A stretch of 64,000 nucleotides of DNA from Lentisphaerota bacterium. Its GTDB lineage: Bacteria > Verrucomicrobiota > Lentisphaeria > Victivallales > Victivallaceae. Where the stretch lies: positions 62,001 through 126,000 of the forward strand of contig SUWJ01000001.1 in assembly GCA_015061545.1 (NCBI GenBank), written 5' to 3'. The notes below the pieces were generated by a model. The model worked only from the letters and a program-made list of their open reading frames with translations. It did no database searches and was not told the DNA's origin. This document shows, one piece after another, positions 53,387 through 62,454 of this stretch (positions are counted from its first letter, which is position 1; the number at the start of each line of letters is the position of its first letter). Both the position numbers and the translations under genes were made by a program.

Positions 53387-54658
53387 ATGAAACACACACC
53401 AGAAACGGTAGTGCTGCTGGATTTTGGCTGCTCAGTCAGTCAGAAACTTGCCCGTGGTATCCGTGACAACTCGATTTACACGATGGTCATGCCCAGAACC
53501 GTCCCCGTAGATCGCTTGCTTGAAGAAGCTCCTGTGGGGCTGATCATCTGCAAAGATGCCGCAGCAGCGGAACACCCTGAAGACCTTAAAAAGTTTCAGG
53601 CAACCAATATTCCTGTTATGGAGCTTGTGGTTGAAGATGATGTGAATGCGGCGGTTGACGCAGCAGTGAAATTCTGCAAAGAAAGCTGCAACTGCCATTG
53701 TATTTGGAAGTTGGAAACTTTTATTGACGAAGCTGTTGCCGATATCCGCGCTCAGGTTGGCGACGGTACTGTAGTGCTGGGGCTTTCCGGCGGCGTGGAT
53801 TCCTCCGTAGTAGCGGCACTTATCCACAAAGCCATCGGCGACCGGTTGACCTGCGTATTTGTCAATCACGGTTTGCTGCGCAAGGGCGAACCGGAACAGG
53901 TTCAGGAGATTTTCCAGCGCAACTTCAAGATGAATCTGGTATATGTGGATGCTACAGACCGCTTTCTGGATAAACTTGCCGGAGTTGATGAACCCGAAAA
54001 GAAACGCAAGATCATCGGCAAAGAGTTTATTGATGTTTTTGCCGAAGCGGCTGCCAAAGTCAATGCGCCTTTCCTCGGTCAGGGTACGATCTACCCCGAT
54101 ATCCTTGAAAGTATCCCCTTTGACGGCAATCCGGCCGGGGTTATCAAAAGCCATCACAACGTCGGCGGCTTGCCCGAAGACCTCAAATTCAAACTGGTGG
54201 AACCGGTTGAACGGCTGTTCAAGGATGAAGTCCGCAAAGTCGGTAAACTGCTGGGTCTGCCCTCGGAACTGCTTGACCGTCATCCATTCCCCGGTCCGTC
54301 GCTGGGGGTTCGTCACATCGGCGCTATCAAGCGCGAAACGCTGAAGATACTCCGCGAAGCCGATGCTATTGTTACCGAAGAACTTCGTGCTGCCGGCTGG
54401 TATCATAAAACCTGGCAGACTTTTGCCATTTTTGTTCCGGTCAAAACCGTTGGTATCCGCAACGGATGCCGCAGTTACGATTATGTAATAGCCATCCGCA
54501 GCATCAACAGCGTGGATGCCGTTACAGCCCAGGTGGTTCGTCTGCCGTGGGAATTGCTGGAAAAGATGTCCGACCGCATCGTCCACGAAGTGGAAGGTGT
54601 CAATCGCGTGGTCTACGACATTACCGCCAAACCCCCGGGGACCATCGAGTGGGAATAA
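53387..54658 (+). CDS. guaA: GMP synthase lacking the glutaminase catalytic residues
   Basis: 423 residues compared with about 510-525 usual. From about residue 108 the ATP-pyrophosphatase and dimerisation domains are complete: SGGVDSS at 134-140, VNHGLLRKGE, LGQGTIYPDILES, HHNVGGLPEDL and the C-terminal RVVYDITAKPPGTIEWE. The N-terminal amidotransferase domain is reduced to about 105 residues: the opening VVLLDFGCSVSQKLARGIRD survives, but the segment carrying the nucleophile Cys (GICYG) and the later His/Glu is absent. The reading frame is continuous with no sign of a frameshift. The enzyme would need free ammonia or a separate glutaminase. A terminator follows. Confidence 0.93.
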   Translation: MKHTPETVVLLDFGCSVSQKLARGIRDNSIYTMVMPRTVPVDRLLEEAPVGLIICKDAAAAEHPEDLKKFQATNIPVMELVVEDDVNAAVDAAVKFCKESCNCHCIWKLETFIDEAVADIRAQVGDGTVVLGLSGGVDSSVVAALIHKAIGDRLTCVFVNHGLLRKGEPEQVQEIFQRNFKMNLVYVDATDRFLDKLAGVDEPEKKRKIIGKEFIDVFAEAAAKVNAPFLGQGTIYPDILESIPFDGNPAGVIKSHHNVGGLPEDLKFKLVEPVERLFKDEVRKVGKLLGLPSELLDRHPFPGPSLGVRHIGAIKRETLKILREADAIVTEELRAAGWYHKTWQTFAIFVPVKTVGIRNGCRSYDYVIAIRSINSVDAVTAQVVRLPWELLEKMSDRIVHEVEGVNRVVYDITAKPPGTIEWE

Positions 54659-54672
54659 TTCCATAAAAAAAG

Positions 54673-54705
54673 TGCTGCTGTACAAATTACAGCAGCATTT
54701 TTTTT
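54673..54705 (+). terminator. Intrinsic terminator of guaA
   Basis: 10-bp stem TGCTGCTGTA / TACAGCAGCA, 5-base loop, then T8; 14 bases after the guaA stop. Confidence 0.9.
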
Positions 54706-54760
54706 GCTCTGAATTGAAAATACCAACGGCAGCGTTAGAGATTTTTTTCAATCAGGAGTA

Positions 54761-55381
54761 TTATTTACGCAGTTCCTTGAGTTTATCCAGAATACTTTCG
54801 CGGATAAAAGCCAACTGCCCGCACAAATCGTCAATACGTTCAGGCATCAGCAGATACAACTCTCTGAATTTACACAATTCGTTGTGCAGCCCATTTAAAT
54901 CATTCAACATCCATTTCAGCAAGCTGGTGCGCAATGCCAGAGAATCTTCTGCCGTATCGCTCTCTGCCGTATCGTTTTCTTCAAAGTTATATATTCTTGA
55001 AAGCAGCTTGCCGAACGCACAGGTCACAGTCAAAACCGGCGCGATAAATTCTGCCGATAAGTTATGCGCTGCGTAAAGATTCCACTCCCTCGCCAGATTT
55101 TCCACCCGGCGGGTAACTTCAAACTTGCAATTTCTTCTGGCTTCCCTGCGCTCCTCTTCCCAGAGCAGCGCTTCTTCCGGATCCATTGCTTCCTGCATCA
55201 GCGTTGCTGCATCTCCGGGACCGGACGGGACGAGTTCACTCTGACTCATCAACTCTTTGAAGATCAAATCATCTTCATCGGGCAGATCCAGCCGTTCCGG
55301 CAAGGCACGGAAATAGCCCGAGATCCGCAATTCATCTTTGCGGATCTCCCTTGCCCAGGTAAATTCATCCCACCGATCCAT
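54761..55381 (-). CDS. Hypothetical protein, acidic and helical
   Basis: 206 residues from ATG 55381 (a TTG at 55393 is an alternative). It is highly charged: ALLWEEERREARRNCKFEVTRRVENLAREWN, ending with DDLCGQLAFIRESILDKLKELRK. No family recognised, no signal or membrane segment. It follows rsfS by 12 bases in the same operon, so may relate to ribosome or translation functions; this is inference. Confidence 0.65.
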   Translation of the reverse strand: MDRWDEFTWAREIRKDELRISGYFRALPERLDLPDEDDLIFKELMSQSELVPSGPGDAATLMQEAMDPEEALLWEEERREARRNCKFEVTRRVENLAREWNLYAAHNLSAEFIAPVLTVTCAFGKLLSRIYNFEENDTAESDTAEDSLALRTSLLKWMLNDLNGLHNELCKFRELYLLMPERIDDLCGQLAFIRESILDKLKELRK

Positions 55382-55393
55382 AAATAAAATCAA

Positions 55394-55771
55394 TTAATTT
55401 TCAGCAATTTCCAGTCGCGGAGCATCGCTCCAGAGCCGTTCCAGTTCGTACTTGCTGCGGGCTTCTTCGCCCATGATATGCACCAGAACGCTGCCGAAAT
55501 CTATCAGCACCCATTCGCTGAAAGGCTCGCCATCTACAGCCAGCGGCCGGCGCTGAAATTCTTTTTTGACCTCTTCTTCCAGAAATCCTGCCAGCGCTTT
55601 AAGGTGCGGAACGCTGGTAGCGGTAACGATCACAAAATAGTCGGCAATACTGCTGATATCGCGCACATTCAAAGCAACTACATTGCCGCCAAGTTTTTCC
55701 ATGGCCTGTTCAGCACAAAAACGGGCGAGCTTTTCTTCTCTATCGACTTTTTCTGCAATATTTTCCGCCAT
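55394..55771 (-). CDS. rsfS: Ribosomal silencing factor RsfS
   Basis: Binds ribosomal protein uL14 and blocks subunit joining when nutrients are short. 125 residues of the Iojap/YbeB family: EKLGGNVVALNVRDISSIADYFVIVTATS, FSEWVLIDFGSVLVHIM and LERLWSDAPRL. It follows nadD by 11 bases, the usual gene order nadD-rsfS in many bacteria. Confidence 0.95.
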   Translation of the reverse strand: MAENIAEKVDREEKLARFCAEQAMEKLGGNVVALNVRDISSIADYFVIVTATSVPHLKALAGFLEEEVKKEFQRRPLAVDGEPFSEWVLIDFGSVLVHIMGEEARSKYELERLWSDAPRLEIAEN

Positions 55772-55782
55772 AAGAATCCTTT

Positions 55783-56451
55783 CTATTTTCTCCGGTAAAG
55801 ACCATTTTTCTTTATATATTCCAAAACCCCTGCATCTATAATATTATGCAAAGATCTGTTGTTTGCCAGTGCTTCCCGCAGATATGTTGAGGATATTTCA
55901 ACATAATCGCCCGCCACCAGACTGTTTTTTAATTTTTCCGTCAGCTTATCGCCCCAGAAATCCAACGGCAACCTCGGAATCGCGCCAGCATTATCTTCGG
56001 CAGCAGCGGAATCTTTGCGCGGAAATGCGATCACTTCAAACTTTTCGACCAACTCTCTGGCGCAATACCATGTATGCAGCTGCTCCAAACTGTCCTGACC
56101 GATCAAAAGCTGTATCCTGCAATCAGGAAATTCCTCTTCCAGCGCCGACATTATCTTAAATGAATAAGACGGATCGAATTTTTTCCGTTCCTCAATATCC
56201 GACAACTGAGAACCGCTCAGTTGTTCCAATACGATCTTCACCATATTGCAGCGATGAAAAAACTCCGTCATTCCGCCGGAGTTTTTATGCGGCGGAGCCC
56301 AGCTTGGCACCCACAACACAAGGTCGCTCAAACCCAGCGCCAACACCCGCTTTGCCAACATGGCATGACCGATATGCGGCGGATCAAACGCACCGCCCAG
56401 AAAAGCGATGCGCTTACCCTGCCTGACCGTTGTTTGTCCGATTCTGTTCAA
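55783..56451 (-). CDS. nadD: Nicotinate-nucleotide adenylyltransferase
   Basis: Makes deamido-NAD from nicotinate mononucleotide. IAFLGGAFDPPHIGHAMLA is the (H/T)xGH nucleotidyltransferase motif; VLWVPSWAPPHKN and LLIGQDSLEQLHTW are typical of NadD. The start is uncertain: TTG 56451 comes right after the serS stop; another in-frame TTG at 56472 would overlap serS by 20 bases. No clear ribosome site is visible. Confidence 0.92.
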   Translation of the reverse strand: MNRIGQTTVRQGKRIAFLGGAFDPPHIGHAMLAKRVLALGLSDLVLWVPSWAPPHKNSGGMTEFFHRCNMVKIVLEQLSGSQLSDIEERKKFDPSYSFKIMSALEEEFPDCRIQLLIGQDSLEQLHTWYCARELVEKFEVIAFPRKDSAAAEDNAGAIPRLPLDFWGDKLTEKLKNSLVAGDYVEISSTYLREALANNRSLHNIIDAGVLEYIKKNGLYRRK

Positions 56452-56452
56452 A

Positions 56453-57700
56453 TCAATGCTTGACCGGCTCAATTACATCGAATCCCGTAAAGGGACGCAG
56501 CACTTCGGGGACCACCACCGAGCCGTCGGGACGCTGATTGTTTTCCAGAATAGCGATTGCCGCGCGGTCGGTCATTGCCGTAGCGCTGATCGTATGCACA
56601 AAACCGCGTTCGTCGCCATCTTTGTAACGGATGTTCAAACGGCGGCTCTGGAACTCGGTCAAATTGGTATTGCTGGTAACTTCGCGGTAAGCATCGAACC
56701 CGGCGAACCATGCTTCGATATCGTACTTCTTATATCCGGGGGCACCCAAATCGCCAACGCAGACATTGACCACATGATAAGGCAAGCCCAGCTGCTGGAG
56801 CAGATACTCTTCGTTTTCCAGACAGAAATCGTGATACTTCACCGAATCCTGCGGCTTGCAGAAGATGATCTGTTCAACTTTGTGGAACTGATGCACGCGG
56901 AAGATCCCGCGGCTGGCTTTGCCGTAGCTGCCCGATTCAGTACGGAAGCAGGGCGTATAAGCCGTGTAGAAGCGCGGCAGCGTACTGCCTTCCAGCACTT
57001 CGTCAGCATGGAACCCGACCAGAGTCTGTTCCGACGTACCGATCAGCGCCAGATCTTCATCTTTCAGCGCGTAGGTCTGATCCGCAAAGAAGGGCAGATA
57101 GCCCGTACCGTAAAGCGTTTTTTCCTTGGCAAGGCACGGCGTCATAAAAAGCTGGAATCCGCGATTGACCAATTCCCGCTGAGTCCAGAAAAAGAGCGCC
57201 TGCACCAGCTGGGCACCCTTGCCTTTCCAGTAATAGAACCCGGACTGGGCAACTTTGGCACCGCGCTGAGTATCGATAATATCCAGTATTTCACCCAGCT
57301 CCTGATGATCGCGGACCTTGAAATCAAACTGCGGGATCGTACCGACTTTGCGCAGTTCAATATTATCGGCATCGGTCTGCCCGTCGGGCACATCATCGGC
57401 CAGCAAATTGGGCAGAAAACTTGCCATAGCGGTCATTTTGTCTTCCAAACGATTCAAATGACCTTCGCTGGCGGAAAGCCGTTCCTTGAGTTCGCGCACC
57501 TGTTCGCGGGCCTCGGGATTGGTTTTGCACTCTTTGCTCAAGCGGTTACGTTCCGAACGCATATTTTCCACTTCGCCCAGCAGCGCACGGTATTCCACAT
57601 CCAGCGCGATCAGCGTATCAACGTTGACCGCAGCGCCGCGGCGGGCGCAATTCTTCTTAATCAGCTCCGGATTTTCCCGGAGAATTTTCAAATCAATCAT
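56453..57700 (-). CDS. serS: Seryl-tRNA synthetase
   Basis: 415 residues, class II synthetase. N-terminal coiled-coil arm (NRLSKECKTNPEAREQVRELKERLSASEGHLNRLEDKM), motif 2 FRTESGSYGKASRGIFRVHQFHKVEQ and motif 3 region ATAMTDRAAIAILENNQ with REVTSNTNLTEFQSRRLNIRY. It follows the RpiB-GlyA fusion by 34 bases; serine metabolism and serine charging are thus in the same operon. Confidence 0.96.
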   Translation of the reverse strand: MIDLKILRENPELIKKNCARRGAAVNVDTLIALDVEYRALLGEVENMRSERNRLSKECKTNPEAREQVRELKERLSASEGHLNRLEDKMTAMASFLPNLLADDVPDGQTDADNIELRKVGTIPQFDFKVRDHQELGEILDIIDTQRGAKVAQSGFYYWKGKGAQLVQALFFWTQRELVNRGFQLFMTPCLAKEKTLYGTGYLPFFADQTYALKDEDLALIGTSEQTLVGFHADEVLEGSTLPRFYTAYTPCFRTESGSYGKASRGIFRVHQFHKVEQIIFCKPQDSVKYHDFCLENEEYLLQQLGLPYHVVNVCVGDLGAPGYKKYDIEAWFAGFDAYREVTSNTNLTEFQSRRLNIRYKDGDERGFVHTISATAMTDRAAIAILENNQRPDGSVVVPEVLRPFTGFDVIEPVKH

Positions 57701-57734
57701 CTTGCAACCTCTGTACGGTTAAATCGTCTTTTAT

Positions 57735-59462
57735 TCAAAACTGCGGCATGGGGTAATCGGCGGTGAAAGCCTTGACTTCTTCGCCCAGTTTCTTGAGTGC
57801 TTCCACATCATCGCGCAGCGCCACACCGCGTTCGATAAAGTCGGCAATGCGGAGCATGGCGTCTTCCTTCATACCGCGGGTAGTCACCGCCGGAGTACCG
57901 ATACGGATACCGCTGGTGACGAAGGGTTTTTCGGGATCGAAGGGGATCATGTTCTTGTTGACCGTGATCCGTGCAATATCCAGCGCATTGGCAACCGCTT
58001 TACCCGTGGCCTGTTTGGGACGCAGGTCAACCAGCATCAAGTGATTATCGGTACCGCCCGAAACCATACGGAAACCGCGTTTGGTCAGTTCGTCAGCCAA
58101 CACCGAAGCGTTGACCTTGACTTGGTGCTGATAGGCTTTGAATTCATCGCTCATAGCTTCGCCGAAGCAGATCGCCTTGGCGGCAATAACGTGTTCCAGC
58201 GGTCCGCCCTGCATACCGGGGAAGACCTTGGAGTTGATCGCCTTGATGTATTCTTCGCGGCAGAGGATCAACCCGGCGCGGGGGCCGCGCAGCGTTTTGT
58301 GCGTGGTGGTGGTAACAACATCGGCGTAAGGCACGGGGCTGGGGTGTTCGCCTGCGGCTACCAGACCGGCGATGTGCGCCATATCCACAAAAAGTTTGGC
58401 CCCGACTTTATCGGCAATTTCCCGCAGACGGGGGAAATCAATGATCCGCGGATAAGCCGAAGCACCGGCCAGAATCATCTGCGGCTTGTTTTCCAGCGCC
58501 AGACGTTCGATTTCATCGTAGTCGATCATTTCGGTTTCGCGGTTGACACCGTAAGGAACGATGTTGTAGAGCGAGCCCGAGAAGTTCAGCGGATGACCGT
58601 GGGTCAAGTGACCGCCGTGATCCAAACTCATGGAAAGCACCGTATCGCCGGGTTTGACCAGCGCCATATAAACTGCCTGATTGGCAGAGCTGCCCGAGTG
58701 GGGCTGCACGTTGGCGGCTTCCGCACCAAAGAGTTTGCAGGCGCGTTCAATGGCAAGACTTTCAATTTCGTCAATAAATTCGCAGCCGTTGTAGTAGCGC
58801 TTGCCGGGATAACCTTCGGCGTACTTATTGGTCAGGACCGATCCCTGCGCGGCGCGCACCGCACAGCTGGCAAAGTTTTCGGAGGCGATCAGCTCAATAC
58901 CGTCAGCCTGACGGACTGCTTCTTTGTCAATAATATTGGCGATAGCAGGGTCGGCGTTGCGGATCGCGGCAATATCGTCGTAAGTAACTTTTTCCAATTC
59001 ATTCAAACGGCGGCAATGACGGACTTCGCCGGAAAATTTGGTGGTCATAAAAGTCGTGAAAATATTCCAGCGGCAATCATCGGTCAGGTGGTCGCCGGAA
59101 AGTACGATAACGTTGGCACAGTTGTGCAAACGGGAAAGTTTGGCAGTTTCAACATCTTCGCAAACCGCAGCACGGACGCCGTGAAAACGGTTGGCAGCCA
59201 TAGCCATACCCAAACCCGAACGGCAAATCAGAATCCCTGCATCGGCTTCGCCGCGGGAAACCTTACCGCCGACGATAGCGGCAAAATCAGGATAATCATC
59301 GGTCTTTTCCAGCGAATATGCACCCGCATCGATGACGTTGATATTGTTTTCCTTAAGTTTTTCGATCAGCGTCTGCTTGGCTTCAAAACCGCCGTGATCG
59401 GCTCCGACTGCGATGGAGATCGGAGTGCTTTTGAGTGCAAAATCCTGAATTGAACAACTCAT
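57735..59462 (-). CDS. Fusion: ribose-5-phosphate isomerase B + serine hydroxymethyltransferase
   Basis: 575 residues, two enzymes in one chain. Residues about 14-155 are RpiB-like: [42 protein letters not shown] (Cys80 kept, but CGTG is changed to CRSG) and [13 protein letters not shown] (His113). Residues about 160-575 are a full Gly[49 protein letters not shown] and the PLP lysine in [14 protein letters not shown], then NHLMLVDLR. GlyA moves one-carbon units between serine and glycine; RpiB interconverts ribose 5- and ribulose 5-phosphate. No internal stop or restart signal. Upstream gene: LMW phosphatase. Confidence 0.93.
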   Translation of the reverse strand: MSCSIQDFALKSTPISIAVGADHGGFEAKQTLIEKLKENNINVIDAGAYSLEKTDDYPDFAAIVGGKVSRGEADAGILICRSGLGMAMAANRFHGVRAAVCEDVETAKLSRLHNCANVIVLSGDHLTDDCRWNIFTTFMTTKFSGEVRHCRRLNELEKVTYDDIAAIRNADPAIANIIDKEAVRQADGIELIASENFASCAVRAAQGSVLTNKYAEGYPGKRYYNGCEFIDEIESLAIERACKLFGAEAANVQPHSGSSANQAVYMALVKPGDTVLSMSLDHGGHLTHGHPLNFSGSLYNIVPYGVNRETEMIDYDEIERLALENKPQMILAGASAYPRIIDFPRLREIADKVGAKLFVDMAHIAGLVAAGEHPSPVPYADVVTTTTHKTLRGPRAGLILCREEYIKAINSKVFPGMQGGPLEHVIAAKAICFGEAMSDEFKAYQHQVKVNASVLADELTKRGFRMVSGGTDNHLMLVDLRPKQATGKAVANALDIARITVNKNMIPFDPEKPFVTSGIRIGTPAVTTRGMKEDAMLRIADFIERGVALRDDVEALKKLGEEVKAFTADYPMPQF

Positions 59463-59502
59463 TTTTTCAACCCTTTTTGTTTGTTTATTTTCTGGTTTTA
59501 TG

Positions 59503-59961
59503 TTAATTGTTACTGTTTTTCAATGTTTTTATCAAGTTGCCGACTGCTGTTTTTATACTTTCAAAACAGCGTCGGTAATCTGCAAAACTGCCTCCGAAGG
59601 GGTCGCCGATATTCCCGCCATCCGAAAACTCCGACAAAGCATGAACCTTATCTGCCGTCTGCGGCCAGGCACCAACGATTCTGCGGCAATGAGCATCGGT
59701 CATGCCTAAAATCATAAAAGCCTCTTCAGCCATATCCATAGTCAACAATGTTGATTGGAATTCTGCCAGCGATACGCCGCTTTCCGCCGCCGCCTGCTGC
59801 GAGTTGACCGAAGCATGGGCACCGTTTTCAGCAAACACCCCTGCCGAACAACCGATAAAGTCCTGTAAATTCTCATCGGCGGCGCACTTGTTGAACCACA
59901 CCTCAGCCAGCGGGCTGCGGCAGGTATTGCCCGTACAGACAAAAAGCACACTCTTTTTCAT
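59503..59961 (-). CDS. Low-molecular-weight protein phosphatase (YwlE-like)
   Basis: 152 residues. P-loop [14 protein letters not shown] (Cys9-type nucleophile, Arg) and the DPFGGS acid loop are present. The Thr after Gly-Asn (CTGNTCRS) is the feature associated with protein-arginine phosphatase activity in YwlE, compared with Ile in tyrosine phosphatases. Immediately followed by the RpiB-GlyA fusion, as ywlE is by ywlF/rpiB and glyA in Bacillus. A tyrosine phosphatase role is not excluded. Confidence 0.88.
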   Translation of the reverse strand: MKKSVLFVCTGNTCRSPLAEVWFNKCAADENLQDFIGCSAGVFAENGAHASVNSQQAAAESGVSLAEFQSTLLTMDMAEEAFMILGMTDAHCRRIVGAWPQTADKVHALSEFSDGGNIGDPFGGSFADYRRCFESIKTAVGNLIKTLKNSNN

Positions 59962-60078
59962 AAAAACTCTTTAAACGACTGGCAAAAAGCCAAATCAGCT
60001 GTATTTTAAAAAACGAAATCCAATCATATATAATATACACCAGTTTTGCTGGATTAAAACCTTTGAAAGTGGTTTTTT

Positions 60079-60720
60079 ATGACGAAACTTAAAGATTCTG
60101 CGTTTTTAGACACATTAATTTTCAATTTAAGCGCTGTTTATGCGATGCCCGAAGCTGTTTTGAGCAATCATGAGTCGCTGCCGATCGAACTTGATCTGGG
60201 GTGCGGCAAAGGTTCTTTCACGACCGAACTTGCCAAAAGACATCCCGAACGCATCATTCTGGCGGCGGATGTACTTTCCGGCAGACTGCGGAAACTGGTC
60301 AAGCGCAATCAGCGCGACGGGGTGGAAAATATGCGGGTGCTTAAAGCCGAAGCAAGAATGTTAGTGGCACGACTGCTGCCCGATAAGACTTTGAGCAGAA
60401 TCCATATCCTCTGCCCAGATCCGTGGCCCAAAGACCGTCACAGCGGCAACCGTCTGCTGAGTTCTGATTTTATGACCCATATTCACCGGGTGCTGGAAGA
60501 TAACGGAGTCTGGCACTTTTCCACCGATGATCTTGAATATCTGGCAGCAGTTCGTCAGGCGGTCAAAGCATCGCAGCTTTTTGCTGAAGATCCGCAACGG
60601 CTGGATGATGTAGATGATATCAAAACCGACTTTGAAGTAATGTGGAACTCCATGGGCAAAACCGTCTACCACCACGCATGGGTAAAACTCCCCCTGCCCC
60701 GACCGGCCATCGGGCATTAA
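60079..60720 (+). CDS. trmB: tRNA (guanine-N7-)-methyltransferase
   Basis: Methylates G46 of tRNA with SAM. 213 residues: IELDLGCGKGSFTTELAKRHP SAM motif, LCPDPWPKDRHSGNRLLSSDF (the family hallmark) and HFSTDDLEY. Its promoter region is the divergent gap from the LMW phosphatase gene. No downstream partner on the same strand. Confidence 0.95.
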   Translation: MTKLKDSAFLDTLIFNLSAVYAMPEAVLSNHESLPIELDLGCGKGSFTTELAKRHPERIILAADVLSGRLRKLVKRNQRDGVENMRVLKAEARMLVARLLPDKTLSRIHILCPDPWPKDRHSGNRLLSSDFMTHIHRVLEDNGVWHFSTDDLEYLAAVRQAVKASQLFAEDPQRLDDVDDIKTDFEVMWNSMGKTVYHHAWVKLPLPRPAIGH

Positions 60721-60795
60721 ACTGCAAGTATGCTCAAAGCTGGATCATTCCGCTTTGAGCATACGGGGCAGCTGAGTTACATTTACATTGCTTGC

Positions 60796-61578
60796 TTACC
60801 GCACGATTTGTACCGTCAGGGGAGCTGTTTCCGGCTTGGGCGGCGGATTTTTCTTTTTCGGCGGAATTATATTCATTCCCAGTCGGTTCAGCCAGTAATT
60901 GCGCCCCAGCAGCGACGCAGTTCCGGTCTGTTTGATAATGTATTGCATCTTGGCATACAATACAGGATTTTTCTGAGCGCGGAGGGTAAATTCAGGCCCT
61001 TGAGTAATCATGGCACTAAAAGTTTCCGCCCGATCCTCCCGTTCCGAAGTTCGGGCGTAGGCGCTGACAAAACCTTCGTCAAAGCGGGTCTTTACCGCAG
61101 GATTTTCCATGGAGCTGCCGCGATAACGGAACGCCGGATCATTGCATTTAAGCCAATCCTTGCTGGAGTCTTTGTTATCCAGCACATGATAAAGCTCGTG
61201 ATAGACCGTATCCGGCTTGAAACCCTCTGTTAAATAGATGCAGTCTTTGTAGACATGACCGTTCAGTTTACGTTTGCCGTTGTTCAGATTGCGGCAGATA
61301 ACCACCTGTTTAAGTCCGCTTTTACGGACAAAATTTTCGCCCAGCAAATCCAGCACCTTGAAAAAGCGGTCAAGTTCTGCTTCCAGACGTCTGATCGGAA
61401 GTTTCCCCCCTTTAAGATGTTCAGGCAGCAGGTATTCTGCATCAACCTTAAAGCGGTAGCGTTTGGCATCCTTAAAATAACTTTTGCTGATCTCATCATC
61501 TTTTTCCGCAGCCCATGCTGCGGTTGACCAAGCCAGACAACTTAAAAACAAACAGATCAAGAACGTATTTTTCCGCAT
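60796..61578 (-). CDS. Secreted putative zinc metallopeptidase (paralogue A)
   Basis: 260 residues from ATG 61578 (AGGAGG six bases upstream). Signal peptide (RKNTFLICLFLSCLAWSTAAWA). The zinc motif HELYH at 127-131 (VYHELYHVLD) and, 53 residues on, EREDRAETFSAM with Glu185 as likely third ligand. Ends with a Pro/Lys-rich tail (PPKKKNPPPKPETAP). Related throughout to the next gene: shared RFFxxLxxLGExFVxKSGL, TVYHExxH, RYRGxxx, EDRAETF and SLLGxxYW. Substrate unknown; family name not recognised. Confidence 0.75.
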   Translation of the reverse strand: MRKNTFLICLFLSCLAWSTAAWAAEKDDEISKSYFKDAKRYRFKVDAEYLLPEHLKGGKLPIRRLEAELDRFFKVLDLLGENFVRKSGLKQVVICRNLNNGKRKLNGHVYKDCIYLTEGFKPDTVYHELYHVLDNKDSSKDWLKCNDPAFRYRGSSMENPAVKTRFDEGFVSAYARTSEREDRAETFSAMITQGPEFTLRAQKNPVLYAKMQYIIKQTGTASLLGRNYWLNRLGMNIIPPKKKNPPPKPETAPLTVQIVR

Positions 61579-61602
61579 GAACAACCTCCTGTGCTGTATT
61601 GT

Positions 61603-62403
61603 TTATTTTTGACTATAAGAATCGGGTACTGTTCCGGGAAATTTCTTATTCATGGCTGCGGGACCGAACTTTTTCACCCAATAATCCTTGCCCAGCAGCG
61701 AATTGCGCGACGTCATCTCTATAATGTACCGCATTTTCATCCATAATGCGCGGTTTTTTATTGCCCGCTGCCAAAACATTTTGCTGTGGGCAATCATATA
61801 AGCAAAGGTTTCCGCCCGATCTTCTTTTTCATCGCTTTGTGCGTAATCGGTTATAAAATCGCCGGAAAAATCAATATTATATTTCAGACGGTTTTTTTCC
61901 AGTTTTTTCTTTTTATTTTTGGAGAGCGGTTTATCCTGAAAATCAATTCCGCGATAGATAAATCTTTTGTGATTGCAGCGCTGCCAATCCTTATCATCCG
62001 AGTGTTTATCAAAAATATGAAACATTTCGTGATAGACTGTTCTTTTGCTGAATCCCTTCGATAAATACATCGTATTGCCTGACGCCACTCCGGCACACGG
62101 CATTCCATGCAAAGTCAAATTGCTGCAAATTATCACCCGCGAAAGTCCGCTCTTTTTAACAAAACTCTCGCCGAGTTCCCCCAGCGCCTCAAAAAAACGG
62201 TTCAAATCCTGTTCCACGCTGGCTACCGGCAGTATAGAGCCTTTGACTCCGCGATGAAACTTAGGTTCGGTTTTAATCGTAAAACCGTAGTGTTTGGCTG
62301 CTTTGCGGTAGGATTTATCCAACTCTTTATCGCCGCCGCAAAGCTGAAAAGCGCAAACGCCACAAAGCGCTGCAAGTGCAAACAGAATTTTTATTTTTTG
62401 CAT
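61603..62403 (-). CDS. Secreted putative zinc metallopeptidase (paralogue B)
   Basis: 266 residues, signal peptide (KIKILFALAALCGVCAFQLCGG). Zinc motif HEMFH at 125-129, third ligand candidate Glu198 in EKEDRAETFAYM. The two paralogues are collinear over most of their length but well diverged, so the duplication is old. Paralogue B has an insertion of lysine-rich sequence (KNKKKKLEKNRLK) and lacks the proline tail of A. The two genes are 25 bases apart and likely co-transcribed. Confidence 0.75.
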   Translation of the reverse strand: MQKIKILFALAALCGVCAFQLCGGDKELDKSYRKAAKHYGFTIKTEPKFHRGVKGSILPVASVEQDLNRFFEALGELGESFVKKSGLSRVIICSNLTLHGMPCAGVASGNTMYLSKGFSKRTVYHEMFHIFDKHSDDKDWQRCNHKRFIYRGIDFQDKPLSKNKKKKLEKNRLKYNIDFSGDFITDYAQSDEKEDRAETFAYMIAHSKMFWQRAIKNRALWMKMRYIIEMTSRNSLLGKDYWVKKFGPAAMNKKFPGTVPDSYSQK

Positions 62404-62454
62404 ATTTTCCCCTTTTTTTACAATTGCAGCGCTTTGGCTGATAAAATATTTACA

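Noticed and set aside
53387-54658. Frameshift or pseudogene as the cause of the short GuaA
   Set aside because: The frame is continuous, the flanks of the missing segment join cleanly, and a promoter, ribosome site and terminator are present. An assembly deletion cannot be ruled out from sequence alone.
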